From: Thermoflexus hugenholtzii JAD2
GTDB taxonomy: Bacteria; Chloroflexota; Dehalococcoidia; UBA2979
NCBI GenBank assembly: GCA_945889565.1
Contig: CAMDBZ010000018.1
Span: forward strand, 1-14,065
Length of the DNA: 14,065 nt
Reading direction: 5' to 3'
Part shown: positions 6,030-12,524 of the stretch, piece after piece
Layout: each line of letters starts with the position of its first letter
Position numbering within the stretch: position 1 is the stretch's first letter
The notes under the pieces: generated by a model
What the model saw: the letters and a program-made list of their open reading frames with translations, nothing else
Told to the model about the DNA's origin: nothing
Databases searched by the model: none
Translations under genes and position numbers: made by a program

Positions 6030-6728
6030 ATGACACACTACCTCGTCGTGGCGCACCACACGCCGCCGGGCGCCTGCCTGGCGGACGCGCTCGCGCGCAT
6101 CGCGACCGACGACGCGGGCTCCGCCTTCACGCTGCTCGTCACCGCCACGCACCCGCTGCGCGCGCTCAAGGGCCACACGCCGGAGCTCGAGGCCGCCGCC
6201 CGCGACCGCGCGGTCGTGGCGACCGCGGCGCTGCGCGCTCGTGGCATCTACCTCGCGCGAGCGTTCGCGGGCGACGGCGCAGCCGGCGTCGCGATCGGCG
6301 ACGAGCTGCGGGCACACCCGGACCGTTACGACGCGATCGCGCTGGTCACGGCGCGCCCCGGAGCCCGCGCGTGGCTGCGCGGCGACGAACGCGCGCGCAT
6401 CGAGGCTGGCGCCGGGCTGCCCGTGCTGCACCTCTACCCCAGCGTCGCGGACCCCTGGCGCCGCGAGCCGCGCCCGCGCCTGCGCCGCACCTCGCAGCTG
6501 TGGGCGCGCACGCGCCCGGCGGCGACCTCCGCGCCCGATGGCCCGCCGACGCGCGGCCAGCTCGTGCCAATCCTCGTGTTCGTGGCGCTGTACCTGCTCG
6601 GCGGGCTCAGCCTCGCGCTGGCGGTGAGCCCCGCGTTCTTCCTCAACGACGGCGTCGCCATCGTCGTCTACTCGCTCGTGCTCGGCGGCGTGGTGCTGCT
6701 GCTACGCAGCGAGTCCGGCTCGACGTGA
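6030..6728 (+). CDS. UspA-like domain protein with two C-terminal membrane helices
   Basis: The 232-residue protein opens with HYLVVAHHT, like the universal-stress-type proteins of high-GC bacteria that begin YLVVAN-x-T. It continues through an alternating alpha/beta domain to about residue 140 (SAFTLLVTATHP; YDAIALVTARPG; GLPVLHLYPS). After a charged Arg/Pro-rich linker there are two hydrophobic segments (about residues 180-200 and 207-225), so the stress-like domain is probably tethered to the inner membrane. The ATG at 6030 is preferred because the fold begins at once; the in-frame ATG at 5991 lies inside the candidate -10. A weak GGGACGG lies upstream. No ATP-binding G-x2-G-x9-G(S/T) motif is evident, so nucleotide binding is doubtful. 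Ligand and partners are unknown. Confidence 0.65.
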   Translation: MTHYLVVAHHTPPGACLADALARIATDDAGSAFTLLVTATHPLRALKGHTPELEAAARDRAVVATAALRARGIYLARAFAGDGAAGVAIGDELRAHPDRYDAIALVTARPGARAWLRGDERARIEAGAGLPVLHLYPSVADPWRREPRPRLRRTSQLWARTRPAATSAPDGPPTRGQLVPILVFVALYLLGGLSLALAVSPAFFLNDGVAIVVYSLVLGGVVLLLRSESGST

Positions 6729-6732
6729 CCGC

Positions 6733-6753
6733 GCGCGGCGGTGGGCGCCGCGC
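6733..6753. terminator. GC hairpin between convergent genes
   Basis: GCGCGGCG (6733-6740) and CGCCGCGC (6746-6753) form a perfect 8-bp stem around a 5-base loop in the 34-base gap between the UspA-like gene and the cupin gene. There is no T-run, but its position suits a bidirectional terminator. Confidence 0.5.
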
Positions 6754-6762
6754 CGCTCGAGG

Positions 6763-7125
6763 CTAGAGGATGGTCGTCTCGGACCCAGCGCGGGTGATCG
6801 ACAGGTGCGACATCGGCGAGCCGGTGTCGCCCGCGCCGTGCCAGTGCGCCTCGCCCGCCGGCACGAGCACCGTGTCCCCCGAGGCGATGCGGTGCACCCC
6901 CTCCGGCGTCCCCGTCTCGCCGATCCCGGCCACGACGTAGAGCAGCTGGTCCGAGGAGTGCGCGTGCAGCCGCGTGCGCGCGCCTGCGGCGAACTGCACC
7001 ACGTTCAGCGCGTAGTCGGCGCTCGTCTCAGCCGACGTGAGCGCGCGCCCCCACACCTGCCCGATGAACAGCGGCTGCCCCGTGCGCTCCGTCGTATCGC
7101 CCTCCGCGGCGTGGATCACCTGCAT
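6763..7125 (-). CDS. Small single-domain cupin protein
   Basis: This is a 120-residue protein with both cupin motifs. Motif 1 carries H54-x-H56 and then Q60 where the usual glutamate ligand stands (LHAHSSDQLLYVVAG). Motif 2 is GDTVLVPAGEAHWH with H94. Three His and a Gln would bind a divalent metal; a D-Q pair at this position is seen in other actinobacterial-type cupins, so the site need not be dead. AGAGGGGG lies 7 bases before the ATG at 7125, which fixes the start. The substrate is unknown; the family includes dioxygenases, isomerases and simple sensor domains. It is divergent from the HAD phosphatase with only 55 bases between the starts, so their promoters must overlap. Confidence 0.88.
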   Translation of the reverse strand: MQVIHAAEGDTTERTGQPLFIGQVWGRALTSAETSADYALNVVQFAAGARTRLHAHSSDQLLYVVAGIGETGTPEGVHRIASGDTVLVPAGEAHWHGAGDTGSPMSHLSITRAGSETTIL

Positions 7126-7180
7126 CTGCTCGCCCCCTCTGCTGCGGGCGCACCGCGCCCGGCTGCCGCACAATGGACTC

Positions 7181-7891
7181 GTGCTCGGCAGCGACAGTAT
7201 CCCCCCCGGCACAGCCCGCGCGATCACGCACGTCATCTACGACATGGACGGCGTGCTGCTGGACACCGAGCCCTTCTACACGGACGCCTCGTGCACCGTC
7301 TGCGCCCGCTACGGCGTCGAGCTTCCGCCCGCGCTCAAGGCGCGGATGATCGGCCGCCCGGCCATCGACTCCGCGCGCATCCTCGTCGAGGCGCTCGCGC
7401 TGCCGATCTCGCCCGAGCGCTTCGTCGCAGAGCGCGAGGCGATCCTCGACGCGCTGTTCCCGGCCACGGAGCCCCTCCCGGGTGCGCGCGAGCTCACGGC
7501 GCACCTGCACGCGCACGGCATCCCCCAGGCGGTCGCGTCGAGCTCCGAGCAGCGGCTGTTCGCGCTCAAGACGGCGCGCCACCGCGACTGGTTCGCACGC
7601 TTCGCCCACATCGTGCTCGGCGACGACCCCGAGGTGCACGCGGGCAAGCCCGCGCCCGACCTGTTCCTCGTCGCCGCGCGCCGCCTCGGCGCCGACCCCG
7701 CGTGCTGCCTCGTGATCGAGGACGCGCCGGCGGGCGTCACGGCGGCGCTCGCCGCCCGCATGGCCGTCGTCGCGGTTCCAGACGCCGCGATGCCGCCTAC
7801 GCTGTTCGCAGACGCCCACGCGGTCGTCGCAACGCTCGCCGACCTCGAGCTGGCCGCGTGGGGCCTGCCGCCGCTCGCGCCCAGCGCTTGA
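7181..7891 (+). CDS. HAD-IA hydrolase of the GS1/HDHD1 (pseudouridine-5'-phosphatase-like) type
   Basis: A 236-residue HAD phosphatase. Motif I is DMDGVLLDTE with nucleophile D21 and acid/base D23. Motif II is the Ser in VASSSEQ, motif III the Lys of GKPAPD, and motif IV the ED of VIEDAPAG. A helical cap lies between motifs I and II. The segment from the Lys-Thr-x-x-His pattern through HIVLGDDPEV and GKPAPDLFL matches the GS1/HDHD1 subfamily, whose members dephosphorylate pseudouridine-5'-phosphate or small sugar and polyol phosphates. The actual substrate is not known. I took the GTG at 7181 because it gives the usual family length and starts 20 residues before the nucleophile; no strong ribosome site is visible, so the start is tentative. 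Confidence 0.88.
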   Translation: MLGSDSIPPGTARAITHVIYDMDGVLLDTEPFYTDASCTVCARYGVELPPALKARMIGRPAIDSARILVEALALPISPERFVAEREAILDALFPATEPLPGARELTAHLHAHGIPQAVASSSEQRLFALKTARHRDWFARFAHIVLGDDPEVHAGKPAPDLFLVAARRLGADPACCLVIEDAPAGVTAALAARMAVVAVPDAAMPPTLFADAHAVVATLADLELAAWGLPPLAPSA

Positions 7892-7915
7892 GCCCGCGCC
7901 GCCTGTAAGTGGCTC

Positions 7916-7938
7916 GGCCGCGGTCCGGAGCCGCGGCC
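7916..7938. terminator. GC hairpin between convergent genes
   Basis: GGCCGCGG (7916-7923) and CCGCGGCC (7931-7938) make a perfect 8-bp stem with a 7-base loop in the 55-base gap between the HAD and DUF35 genes. No T-run follows on either strand. A bidirectional terminator is likely from position. Confidence 0.5.
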
Positions 7939-7946
7939 CAGAAGAC

Positions 7947-8474
7947 TTAGCCGCCGGGCACCTGCCACACGCGGCCCTCAGGCGGCTCGTCGGAAAGCGT
8001 CCACTGCGGCAGGCCGAAGCCGTCGCCGAGGTCCACCATCTTCAGCTGCACGCGCTTGCCGATCGCCACCTGGGCGGGGTCCTCGAACGACCCGTCCTCC
8101 TTCAGGATGTTGCCCACCAGGCGCAGCGCGCGGAACTCGGCCGGCTGCACGCTGCGGTCGCCGCCCTTGCTCACGCCGCGCTGCTCGTCGAGCTCGACGA
8201 GCGCGATCGGCGCGTCGCGGTGCGGGTAGAACGCGGGATGAATCGGCTCCGTCAGGACGAAGTACGAGTGGATCGTGCCCTTGCCGGAGACGGTCTTGTA
8301 GTCGATCTCCGTGCCCCGGCAGTCCGGGCACATCGGGCGCACCGGGTAGTGCATCATGTCGCAGCTCGTGCAGTGCGGCAGCCGCAACTGGCCGCCCGCC
8401 TGCTCCTCGAAGAACTTGCGGTTCTCGTGGTCGTTGTCCGGGATGACCACCTCGGCATCAAGCCACTTCGCCAT
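7947..8474 (-). CDS. DUF35 zinc-ribbon/OB-fold protein, partner of the thiolase-like protein
   Basis: This 175-residue protein has a rubredoxin-like zinc ribbon, C35-x2-C38 and C49-x2-C52 (CTSCDMMHYP and MCPDC), followed by an OB-fold (GKGTIHSYFVL, later GKRVQLKMVDL). This is the DUF35_N plus OB_aCoA_assoc architecture. Such proteins form stable complexes with thiolase-superfamily enzymes; ChsH2 pairs with the aldolase Ltp2 and with an acyl-CoA dehydratase in steroid side-chain breakdown. There is no MaoC dehydratase domain here, so it would be the stand-alone binding partner. An AAGGAAAG site is about 10 bases upstream of the ATG. The gene lies 49 bases downstream of the thiolase-like gene in the same direction, surely one operon. 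Confidence 0.9.
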   Translation of the reverse strand: MAKWLDAEVVIPDNDHENRKFFEEQAGGQLRLPHCTSCDMMHYPVRPMCPDCRGTEIDYKTVSGKGTIHSYFVLTEPIHPAFYPHRDAPIALVELDEQRGVSKGGDRSVQPAEFRALRLVGNILKEDGSFEDPAQVAIGKRVQLKMVDLGDGFGLPQWTLSDEPPEGRVWQVPGG

Positions 8475-8523
8475 CCGATGCTCGCTTTCCTTCGCTCGTT
8501 ACGTCTCGACGATGCGGCTCGCG

Positions 8524-9783
8524 CTAGATTTGGTTCGTCATGATCAGCGCCGACGCGGTGGCGGGCTGCGCCCAGCCGAGGTTCATCGTGTGCTTCGGGT
8601 CGCGCAGCGCGCGACACTTGCCCTCGGAGTAGTCGTACGTGTGCTGGCCCTGCGCTGCGCCGGGGCAGTAATCGTCCACCTCGCCGCGCAGCTGGCGCAC
8701 GTTCTCGATCACCATGTTCATGCCATGCGTATATGTCTCGCAGAGGTGGCCGCCCGACGTGTTGTTCGGCCGCCGCCCCCCGAGGAAGATCGTGCCGTCC
8801 GAGACGTAATTCCCGCCCTCGCCGAGCGGACAGAAGCCGTACGCCTCCAGCTGCAGCATCGCCGTGAACGTGAACGCGTCGTACGAGCCGGTTGCGTCGA
8901 TGTCGTCGTGGCCCACGCCCGCGTTCGCGAAGGCGATCGGGCCGGTGTAGAAGCCGGCGACGCGGTTGATCGGGCCGTCGTTGAAGTGGTACTCGGAGCG
9001 CCACTTGTGCGCGCGTCCGGCGCTGCCCTTGATGGCCACCGGCTTGTGCTTGAGGCTCTTCGCGCGCTCCGTGTCGGTGATCACGATCGCCACCGCGTTG
9101 TCGGTCTCCACGCAGCAGTCGAGCAGGTGGAACGGCCGCGCGATGTAGCGGCTGTTCATCACGTCGTCCACGGTCAGGCGCTGCTTGTAGTACGCCTTCG
9201 GGTTGTTCGACGCGTGCTGGCTGTGCGCCACCTTGACGTGCGCGAGCTGCTCCGAGGTGGTCCCGAACTCGTACATGTGCCGCACGGCGCTCAGCGCGAA
9301 GGTGTTCAGCGGGCTCGCGATGCCATAGATGCCGGTCGCGAGGTTGCTCTGCCCCTGCATCGGCATCCACGGCGCGATCGCGCGCATGCCCGTGGCCGCA
9401 TTGCCGCCCATGCGCAGGCCGGTGCGGCCGTTCATCGTGCGGTAAATGATCATGGCGTCGCAGCCGCCGGACTCCAGCACGCCGAGCGCGATCGGGATGA
9501 GCGTCTCGGTCGACGAGCCGCCGCCGCCCGTGTCGGCCTGCCAGTCGAGGCGGATGCCGACGTCCGAGCAGATCGTCTCGGAGCCGGCCGCGTCGCTGCC
9601 CGCCGCGTAGCACGTGACGCCCCAGCTCGTGGAGTCATAATCGAGCCCCGAGTCGTCGATCGCCTTGCGAATCGCCTCGGCGCCCATCGCCCGCGTGGTG
9701 CGCCCGGAGTTCCGTGAGAACTCCGTCTCGCCGATGCCGACGACCGAGTACTTGTTTCGCAGCAGGCCGCTGCCTTTGGTCAC
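8524..9783 (-). CDS. Thiolase-superfamily (SCP2/Ltp2-like) protein lacking the nucleophilic cysteine
   Basis: A 419-residue thiolase-fold protein of the lipid-transfer/Ltp2 branch. N-terminal VGIGETEFSR and central LLDCCVETDNAVAIVITD are typical. Where biosynthetic and degradative thiolases have their acylated cysteine, residues 85-92 read TGGGGSST, so no nucleophile is present. The C-terminal NTSGGHL and THGMN followed by VRQLRG match the Ltp2-like form of the thiolase GHP loop. Ltp2 enzymes are retro-aldolases that release a short acyl-CoA from a beta-hydroxyacyl-CoA side chain, with the DUF35 protein as partner. Steroid-type or another branched-substrate cleavage is inferred, not shown. 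The GTG at 9783 is preceded by GGGGAGGAG with 5 bases spacing; an earlier GTG at 9801 lacks a site. The DUF35 gene follows directly. Confidence 0.88.
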   Translation of the reverse strand: MTKGSGLLRNKYSVVGIGETEFSRNSGRTTRAMGAEAIRKAIDDSGLDYDSTSWGVTCYAAGSDAAGSETICSDVGIRLDWQADTGGGGSSTETLIPIALGVLESGGCDAMIIYRTMNGRTGLRMGGNAATGMRAIAPWMPMQGQSNLATGIYGIASPLNTFALSAVRHMYEFGTTSEQLAHVKVAHSQHASNNPKAYYKQRLTVDDVMNSRYIARPFHLLDCCVETDNAVAIVITDTERAKSLKHKPVAIKGSAGRAHKWRSEYHFNDGPINRVAGFYTGPIAFANAGVGHDDIDATGSYDAFTFTAMLQLEAYGFCPLGEGGNYVSDGTIFLGGRRPNNTSGGHLCETYTHGMNMVIENVRQLRGEVDDYCPGAAQGQHTYDYSEGKCRALRDPKHTMNLGWAQPATASALIMTNQI

Positions 9784-9983
9784 GTTGGCTCCTCCCCGCA
9801 CCGTGCTCGTCGTGCGTTTGGTACCACATGGTGCTATCCGCTGCTAGCAACGATTGAGTCTGCATGCGGGGCACACGCGCCTCGGGCGCGCGTCGTTACG
9901 TCACGTGCGCGGCCGCGTCGCCGAGGTTCGAGCGCAGCTGGAGACATATCGTCCGCGTCACTACTCGGGGACGCAGCAAGCGG
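9784..9983 (-). other. 200-base gap upstream of the thiolase-DUF35 pair
   Basis: This stretch between the MBL gene and the thiolase-like gene is visibly richer in A+T around 9815-9865 than its surroundings, as expected for a promoter. It contains the 8-bp palindrome TGCTAGCA (9842-9849) and a small hairpin, ACGCGC (9875-9880) with GCGCGT (9888-9893), which could end the MBL transcript. I could not assign convincing -35 and -10 elements, and I see no coding frame with a recognisable protein. Confidence 0.4.
9789..9797 (-). promoter_or_regulatory. Ribosome binding site deciding the thiolase-like start
   Basis: On the minus strand GGGGAGGAG lies 5 bases before the GTG at 9783. The upstream GTG at 9801 has no such site, so 9783 is the better start. 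Confidence 0.6.
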
Positions 9984-10661
9984 CTAGCGCGCGCCCGCGT
10001 TGCGACGCAGCCAGTCCAGCACGAAGGGGTTGTGCTCGCGCTCGTACGCGACGGTGGTCTCCTGCATGTGACCCGGCAGCACCAGCGTCTCCGGCGGCAG
10101 CGCGAGCAACTGGTCGCAGATGCTCGCGAGCTCCACGTCGTAGTCCCCGCCCGGCATGTCGGTGCGGCCGATCGACTCGCGGAACAGCGTGTCGCCGCTG
10201 AACAGCAGGCCCTCCTCGGCGTAGTAGCTGACGCTGCCTGGCGTGTGCCCCGGCGTGCCGAGCACGCGCAGCCGCACCCCCGCCACCTCGACGACGTCAC
10301 CCGCGCGCACGTAGCCGCTGGGCGCGGGCGGCCCCTGCGCGATGTCGAGGCCCATGCGCAGCGCCCCCTCGCGCCAGCCCTCGGTGACCAGCCCCAGGTC
10401 GCCCTCGTGCAGCAGGAACGGCGCACCCGTGGCGCTGTGCACGCCGTGCACGCCCATCACGTGGTCCAGGTGGCCGTGGGAGTTCGCGATTAGCTTGATC
10501 TGCACGCCCAGGTCCCGCGCCAGCGCCAGCACCTCGTCCGGCTCGTCCCCCGGGTCGATGCAGATCGCCTCGCCCGTGCGGCGGTTGCCGACGACCCAGC
10601 AGTTCTCCTGGAACACGCCGACGACGATGCCGCGCACCATGAGCTCGTTCGCCACTTCCAT
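9984..10661 (-). CDS. MBL-fold metallo-hydrolase (glyoxalase II-like)
   Basis: A 225-residue metallo-beta-lactamase-fold protein with the complete metal site: SHGHLDH (H62, H64, D66, H67), GTPGHTPGS, SGDTLF, and PGHMQETT near the C-terminus. The opening FQENCWVVG and IDPGDE and the closing NPFVLDWLRR are typical of the short YcbL/GloB-like hydrolases that open thioesters such as hydroxyacyl-glutathione or other thiol adducts. The usual G-H-G-P before the last metal region reads GHMQ, a small departure. An AAGGTG site precedes the ATG at 10661 by 5 bases. The gene lies 32 bases downstream of the uracil-DNA glycosylase gene and is probably co-transcribed with it. The true substrate is unknown. 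Confidence 0.9.
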   Translation of the reverse strand: MEVANELMVRGIVVGVFQENCWVVGNRRTGEAICIDPGDEPDEVLALARDLGVQIKLIANSHGHLDHVMGVHGVHSATGAPFLLHEGDLGLVTEGWREGALRMGLDIAQGPPAPSGYVRAGDVVEVAGVRLRVLGTPGHTPGSVSYYAEEGLLFSGDTLFRESIGRTDMPGGDYDVELASICDQLLALPPETLVLPGHMQETTVAYEREHNPFVLDWLRRNAGAR

Positions 10662-10693
10662 GGGCCCACCTTCCCCGAGGCGCGCGCGGCGCG

Positions 10694-11398
10694 TCAAGCC
10701 GCGCCCGGGCCGCCCGCCCCCAGCAGCGTCCGCGCCCGCTCGAACACCCCGTCGAACATCGGCTGCGTGAGCCGGCCCGTGAATGTGTTCTGCTGGCTCG
10801 GGTGGTAGGAGCACAGCAGCGTCCGCCCCTCCGGCAGCGCCACTTCGACGCCGTGCCCGAAGCGCGGCCGCGGCCGCAGCCCGAGCAGCGACGCGACCGC
10901 CTCCGTCGCGACGCCACCAAGGGCCACGATCACGCTCCATCGCTCGAGCAGCGCGAGCTCGCGCGCGAGGTACGGCGCGCACGCCGCACGCTCGTCCGGC
11001 GTCGGGCGGTTCGCCGGCGGCGCGCAGCGCACGGACGCGGTCACGTACGCATCGCGCAGTTCCAGCCCGTCGTCGCGCGCAGTGCTCTCCGGCTGGTTCG
11101 CGAAGCCCGCGCGGTGCAGCGCGCCGTACAGCCAGTCGCCCGAGCGATCGCCCGTGAAGATGCGCCCTGTGCGATTGCCCCCGTGCGCCGCCGGCGCGAG
11201 CCCGACCACGACCAGCCGCGCGCGGGGATCGCCAAAGCCGGGCACCGGCCGGCCCCAGTACTGCTGCGTGCGATAAGCCGCGCGGCGCTCACGCGCGACC
11301 TGCGTGCGCCACTCGACGAGCCGCGCGCAACGCTCGCAGGCGACAACCTCGGCGGTGAGCGCCGCGAGCTGCGTCGCGGCGGCGTGCTGGTTCCCCAT
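10694..11398 (-). CDS. udgB: Family 5 uracil-DNA glycosylase (UDGb), iron-sulfur type
   Basis: This 234-residue repair enzyme would remove uracil, and in this family also hypoxanthine and other damaged bases, from DNA. Four cysteines (C21, C24, C125, C140) are placed to hold the [4Fe-4S] cluster. Motif A is GLAPAAHGGNRTG (residues 66-78), with Ala where other families carry the catalytic polar residue; that is the mark of family 5. Motif B includes SYHPSQQNTFTG with H199. Length is normal for the family. GGAGG lies 6 bases before the ATG at 11398. The gene heads a possible transcript with the MBL hydrolase and is divergent from the response regulator across a 291-base gap. Confidence 0.94.
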   Translation of the reverse strand: MGNQHAAATQLAALTAEVVACERCARLVEWRTQVARERRAAYRTQQYWGRPVPGFGDPRARLVVVGLAPAAHGGNRTGRIFTGDRSGDWLYGALHRAGFANQPESTARDDGLELRDAYVTASVRCAPPANRPTPDERAACAPYLARELALLERWSVIVALGGVATEAVASLLGLRPRPRFGHGVEVALPEGRTLLCSYHPSQQNTFTGRLTQPMFDGVFERARTLLGAGGPGAA

Positions 11399-11689
11399 TA
11401 CTCGCCTCCGTCATGCGCGCGGCGTTCGTCTCCCCGCCACTGACCTTGCTCGTCAGCTCAGCGCGGACTAGAGTCGCCACCTCGTCCGCATGATGCGGCG
11501 CGCGGGACGGGCACGACAGCGCGCGTCTCCGAACGCGACGCGCGCGCGGTTGACAGCGCAGCAGTCTCGCCGACAACATCGGCGGCCGGGACGCGCAGGG
11601 ACGCGCGGCCGTGGCGAAGGCACTCGGGGCGGGGCGTGACGCCATCGCAGGCGCGCGTCCTCCGCGAGCGCCACGCAGGGTGGGGTGGC
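11399..11689. promoter_or_regulatory. Divergent promoter region between udgB and the response regulator
   Basis: This is the longest gap in the window and holds no recognisable protein. On the plus strand it contains a perfect TTGACA (11550-11555) with CAACAT (11574-11579) 18 bases on, a candidate promoter for the regulator with a leader of about 100 bases. An inverted repeat CTGAC (11440-11444)/GTCAG (11452-11456) lies about 40 bases upstream of the udgB start and could be an operator. Both are by-eye matches. Confidence 0.35.
11550..11579 (+). promoter_or_regulatory. Candidate sigma-70-type promoter for the response regulator
   Basis: TTGACA at 11550-11555 is the exact -35 consensus. The -10 candidate CAACAT at 11574-11579 keeps the key A at position 2 and T at position 6, with an 18-base spacer. 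It would start a transcript near 11586. Confidence 0.35.
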
Positions 11690-12490
11690 ATGACGAGTAC
11701 CGCGCACGCGCTCGTCCTCGCGGTCGATGACGACCCGAACATCCTCAAGCTGCTGCGCTCGGAGCTGGTCGGCCAGGGCCTCCAGGTGATCACCGCCGGA
11801 AACGGCGCAGACACGCTGCGGCTCGCGGAGGAGCAGCACCCCGACCTGATCGTGCTCGACGTGATGCTGCCCGACATCTCGGGGCTCGAGGTGATGCGCC
11901 GGCTGCGCGAGCGCACCACCACCCCGATAATCCTGCTCACCGGCAAGGGCACGGACGGCGACAAGATCCGCGGCCTGCTCCAGGGTGCTGACGACTACCT
12001 GACCAAACCCTTCAACCCCGAAGAGTTGAGCGCGCGCGTCTACGCGATCCTGCGCCGCGCGCGCCACACCGACGACCCCACCGGCGCCAATCGCGTCACC
12101 GTGGACGACCTCGAGATCGACCTCGACCGCCGCGTCGTGCGGCGCGCCGGCAAAATGATCGCGCTCACCCGCACGGAGTGGAACCTGCTGCAGCAGCTGG
12201 CGAGCAACGCCGGCAAGGTGCTCGCCAGCGCGGAGATCCTCAGCAAGGTGTGGGGCCCTGAGTATCGCGACGACCTGCAGTACCTGCGCGTGTGGGTGTC
12301 GCGGCTGCGCTCAAAGCTCGAAACCGACCATGCGCACCCGCTGATCAAGACGTTCCGCGGCGTCGGCTACATGTTCGACGGCGCCGCGATGCGCGAGGCC
12401 GCGCCGCCGCCCGCGCCTCGGCCCCCGCACGCCAGCGCGCCGCCCCGCTCCAGCGCCACGCCGCACCCACGACGCACGCCCGAGCGCTGA
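11690..12490 (+). CDS. OmpR/PhoB-family response regulator
   Basis: A 266-residue two-domain regulator. The receiver domain (about residues 7-120) has the acidic pair D13 and D14, phospho-acceptor D57 (LIVLDVMLPD), T84, the switch aromatic Y103 and K106 (YLTKPF): a complete set. A winged-helix DNA-binding domain follows (about 135-230), ending in SRLRSKLE and GVGYMF as in PhoB and KdpE. About 35 residues of Ala/Pro/Arg-rich tail extend beyond the usual end. The ATG at 11690 is favoured over an upstream ATG at 11636 because AGGGTGGGG lies just before it and the receiver fold begins within a few residues. No histidine kinase is adjacent, so within this window it is an orphan; its signal and targets are unknown. 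Confidence 0.94.
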   Translation: MTSTAHALVLAVDDDPNILKLLRSELVGQGLQVITAGNGADTLRLAEEQHPDLIVLDVMLPDISGLEVMRRLRERTTTPIILLTGKGTDGDKIRGLLQGADDYLTKPFNPEELSARVYAILRRARHTDDPTGANRVTVDDLEIDLDRRVVRRAGKMIALTRTEWNLLQQLASNAGKVLASAEILSKVWGPEYRDDLQYLRVWVSRLRSKLETDHAHPLIKTFRGVGYMFDGAAMREAAPPPAPRPPHASAPPRSSATPHPRRTPER

Positions 12491-12507
12491 CGCGAGCGCC
12501 CCGCGGC

Positions 12508-12524
12508 GGCCGCAGGCGGCGGCC
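12508..12524. terminator. GC hairpin between convergent genes
   Basis: GGCCGC (12508-12513) and GCGGCC (12519-12524) form a 6-bp perfect stem with a 5-base loop in the 34-base gap between the response regulator and the dehydrogenase, ending at the latter's stop codon. No T-run is present. Confidence 0.35.

Noticed and set aside
8356..9717. Long plus-strand open frame opposite the thiolase-like gene
   Set aside because: The translation is Arg/His/Val/Ala repeats without a fold signature, a shadow of the minus-strand thiolase-like protein in a GC-biased genome.
9842..9849. TGCTAGCA palindrome upstream of the thiolase-like gene as an operator
   Set aside because: Eight bases is too short to separate from chance, and no promoter elements could be aligned with it.
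9898..9907. ACGTCACGT-like motif in the gap before the thiolase-like gene
   Set aside because: A half-repeat of ACGT that could arise by chance; no partner site or regulator is seen.
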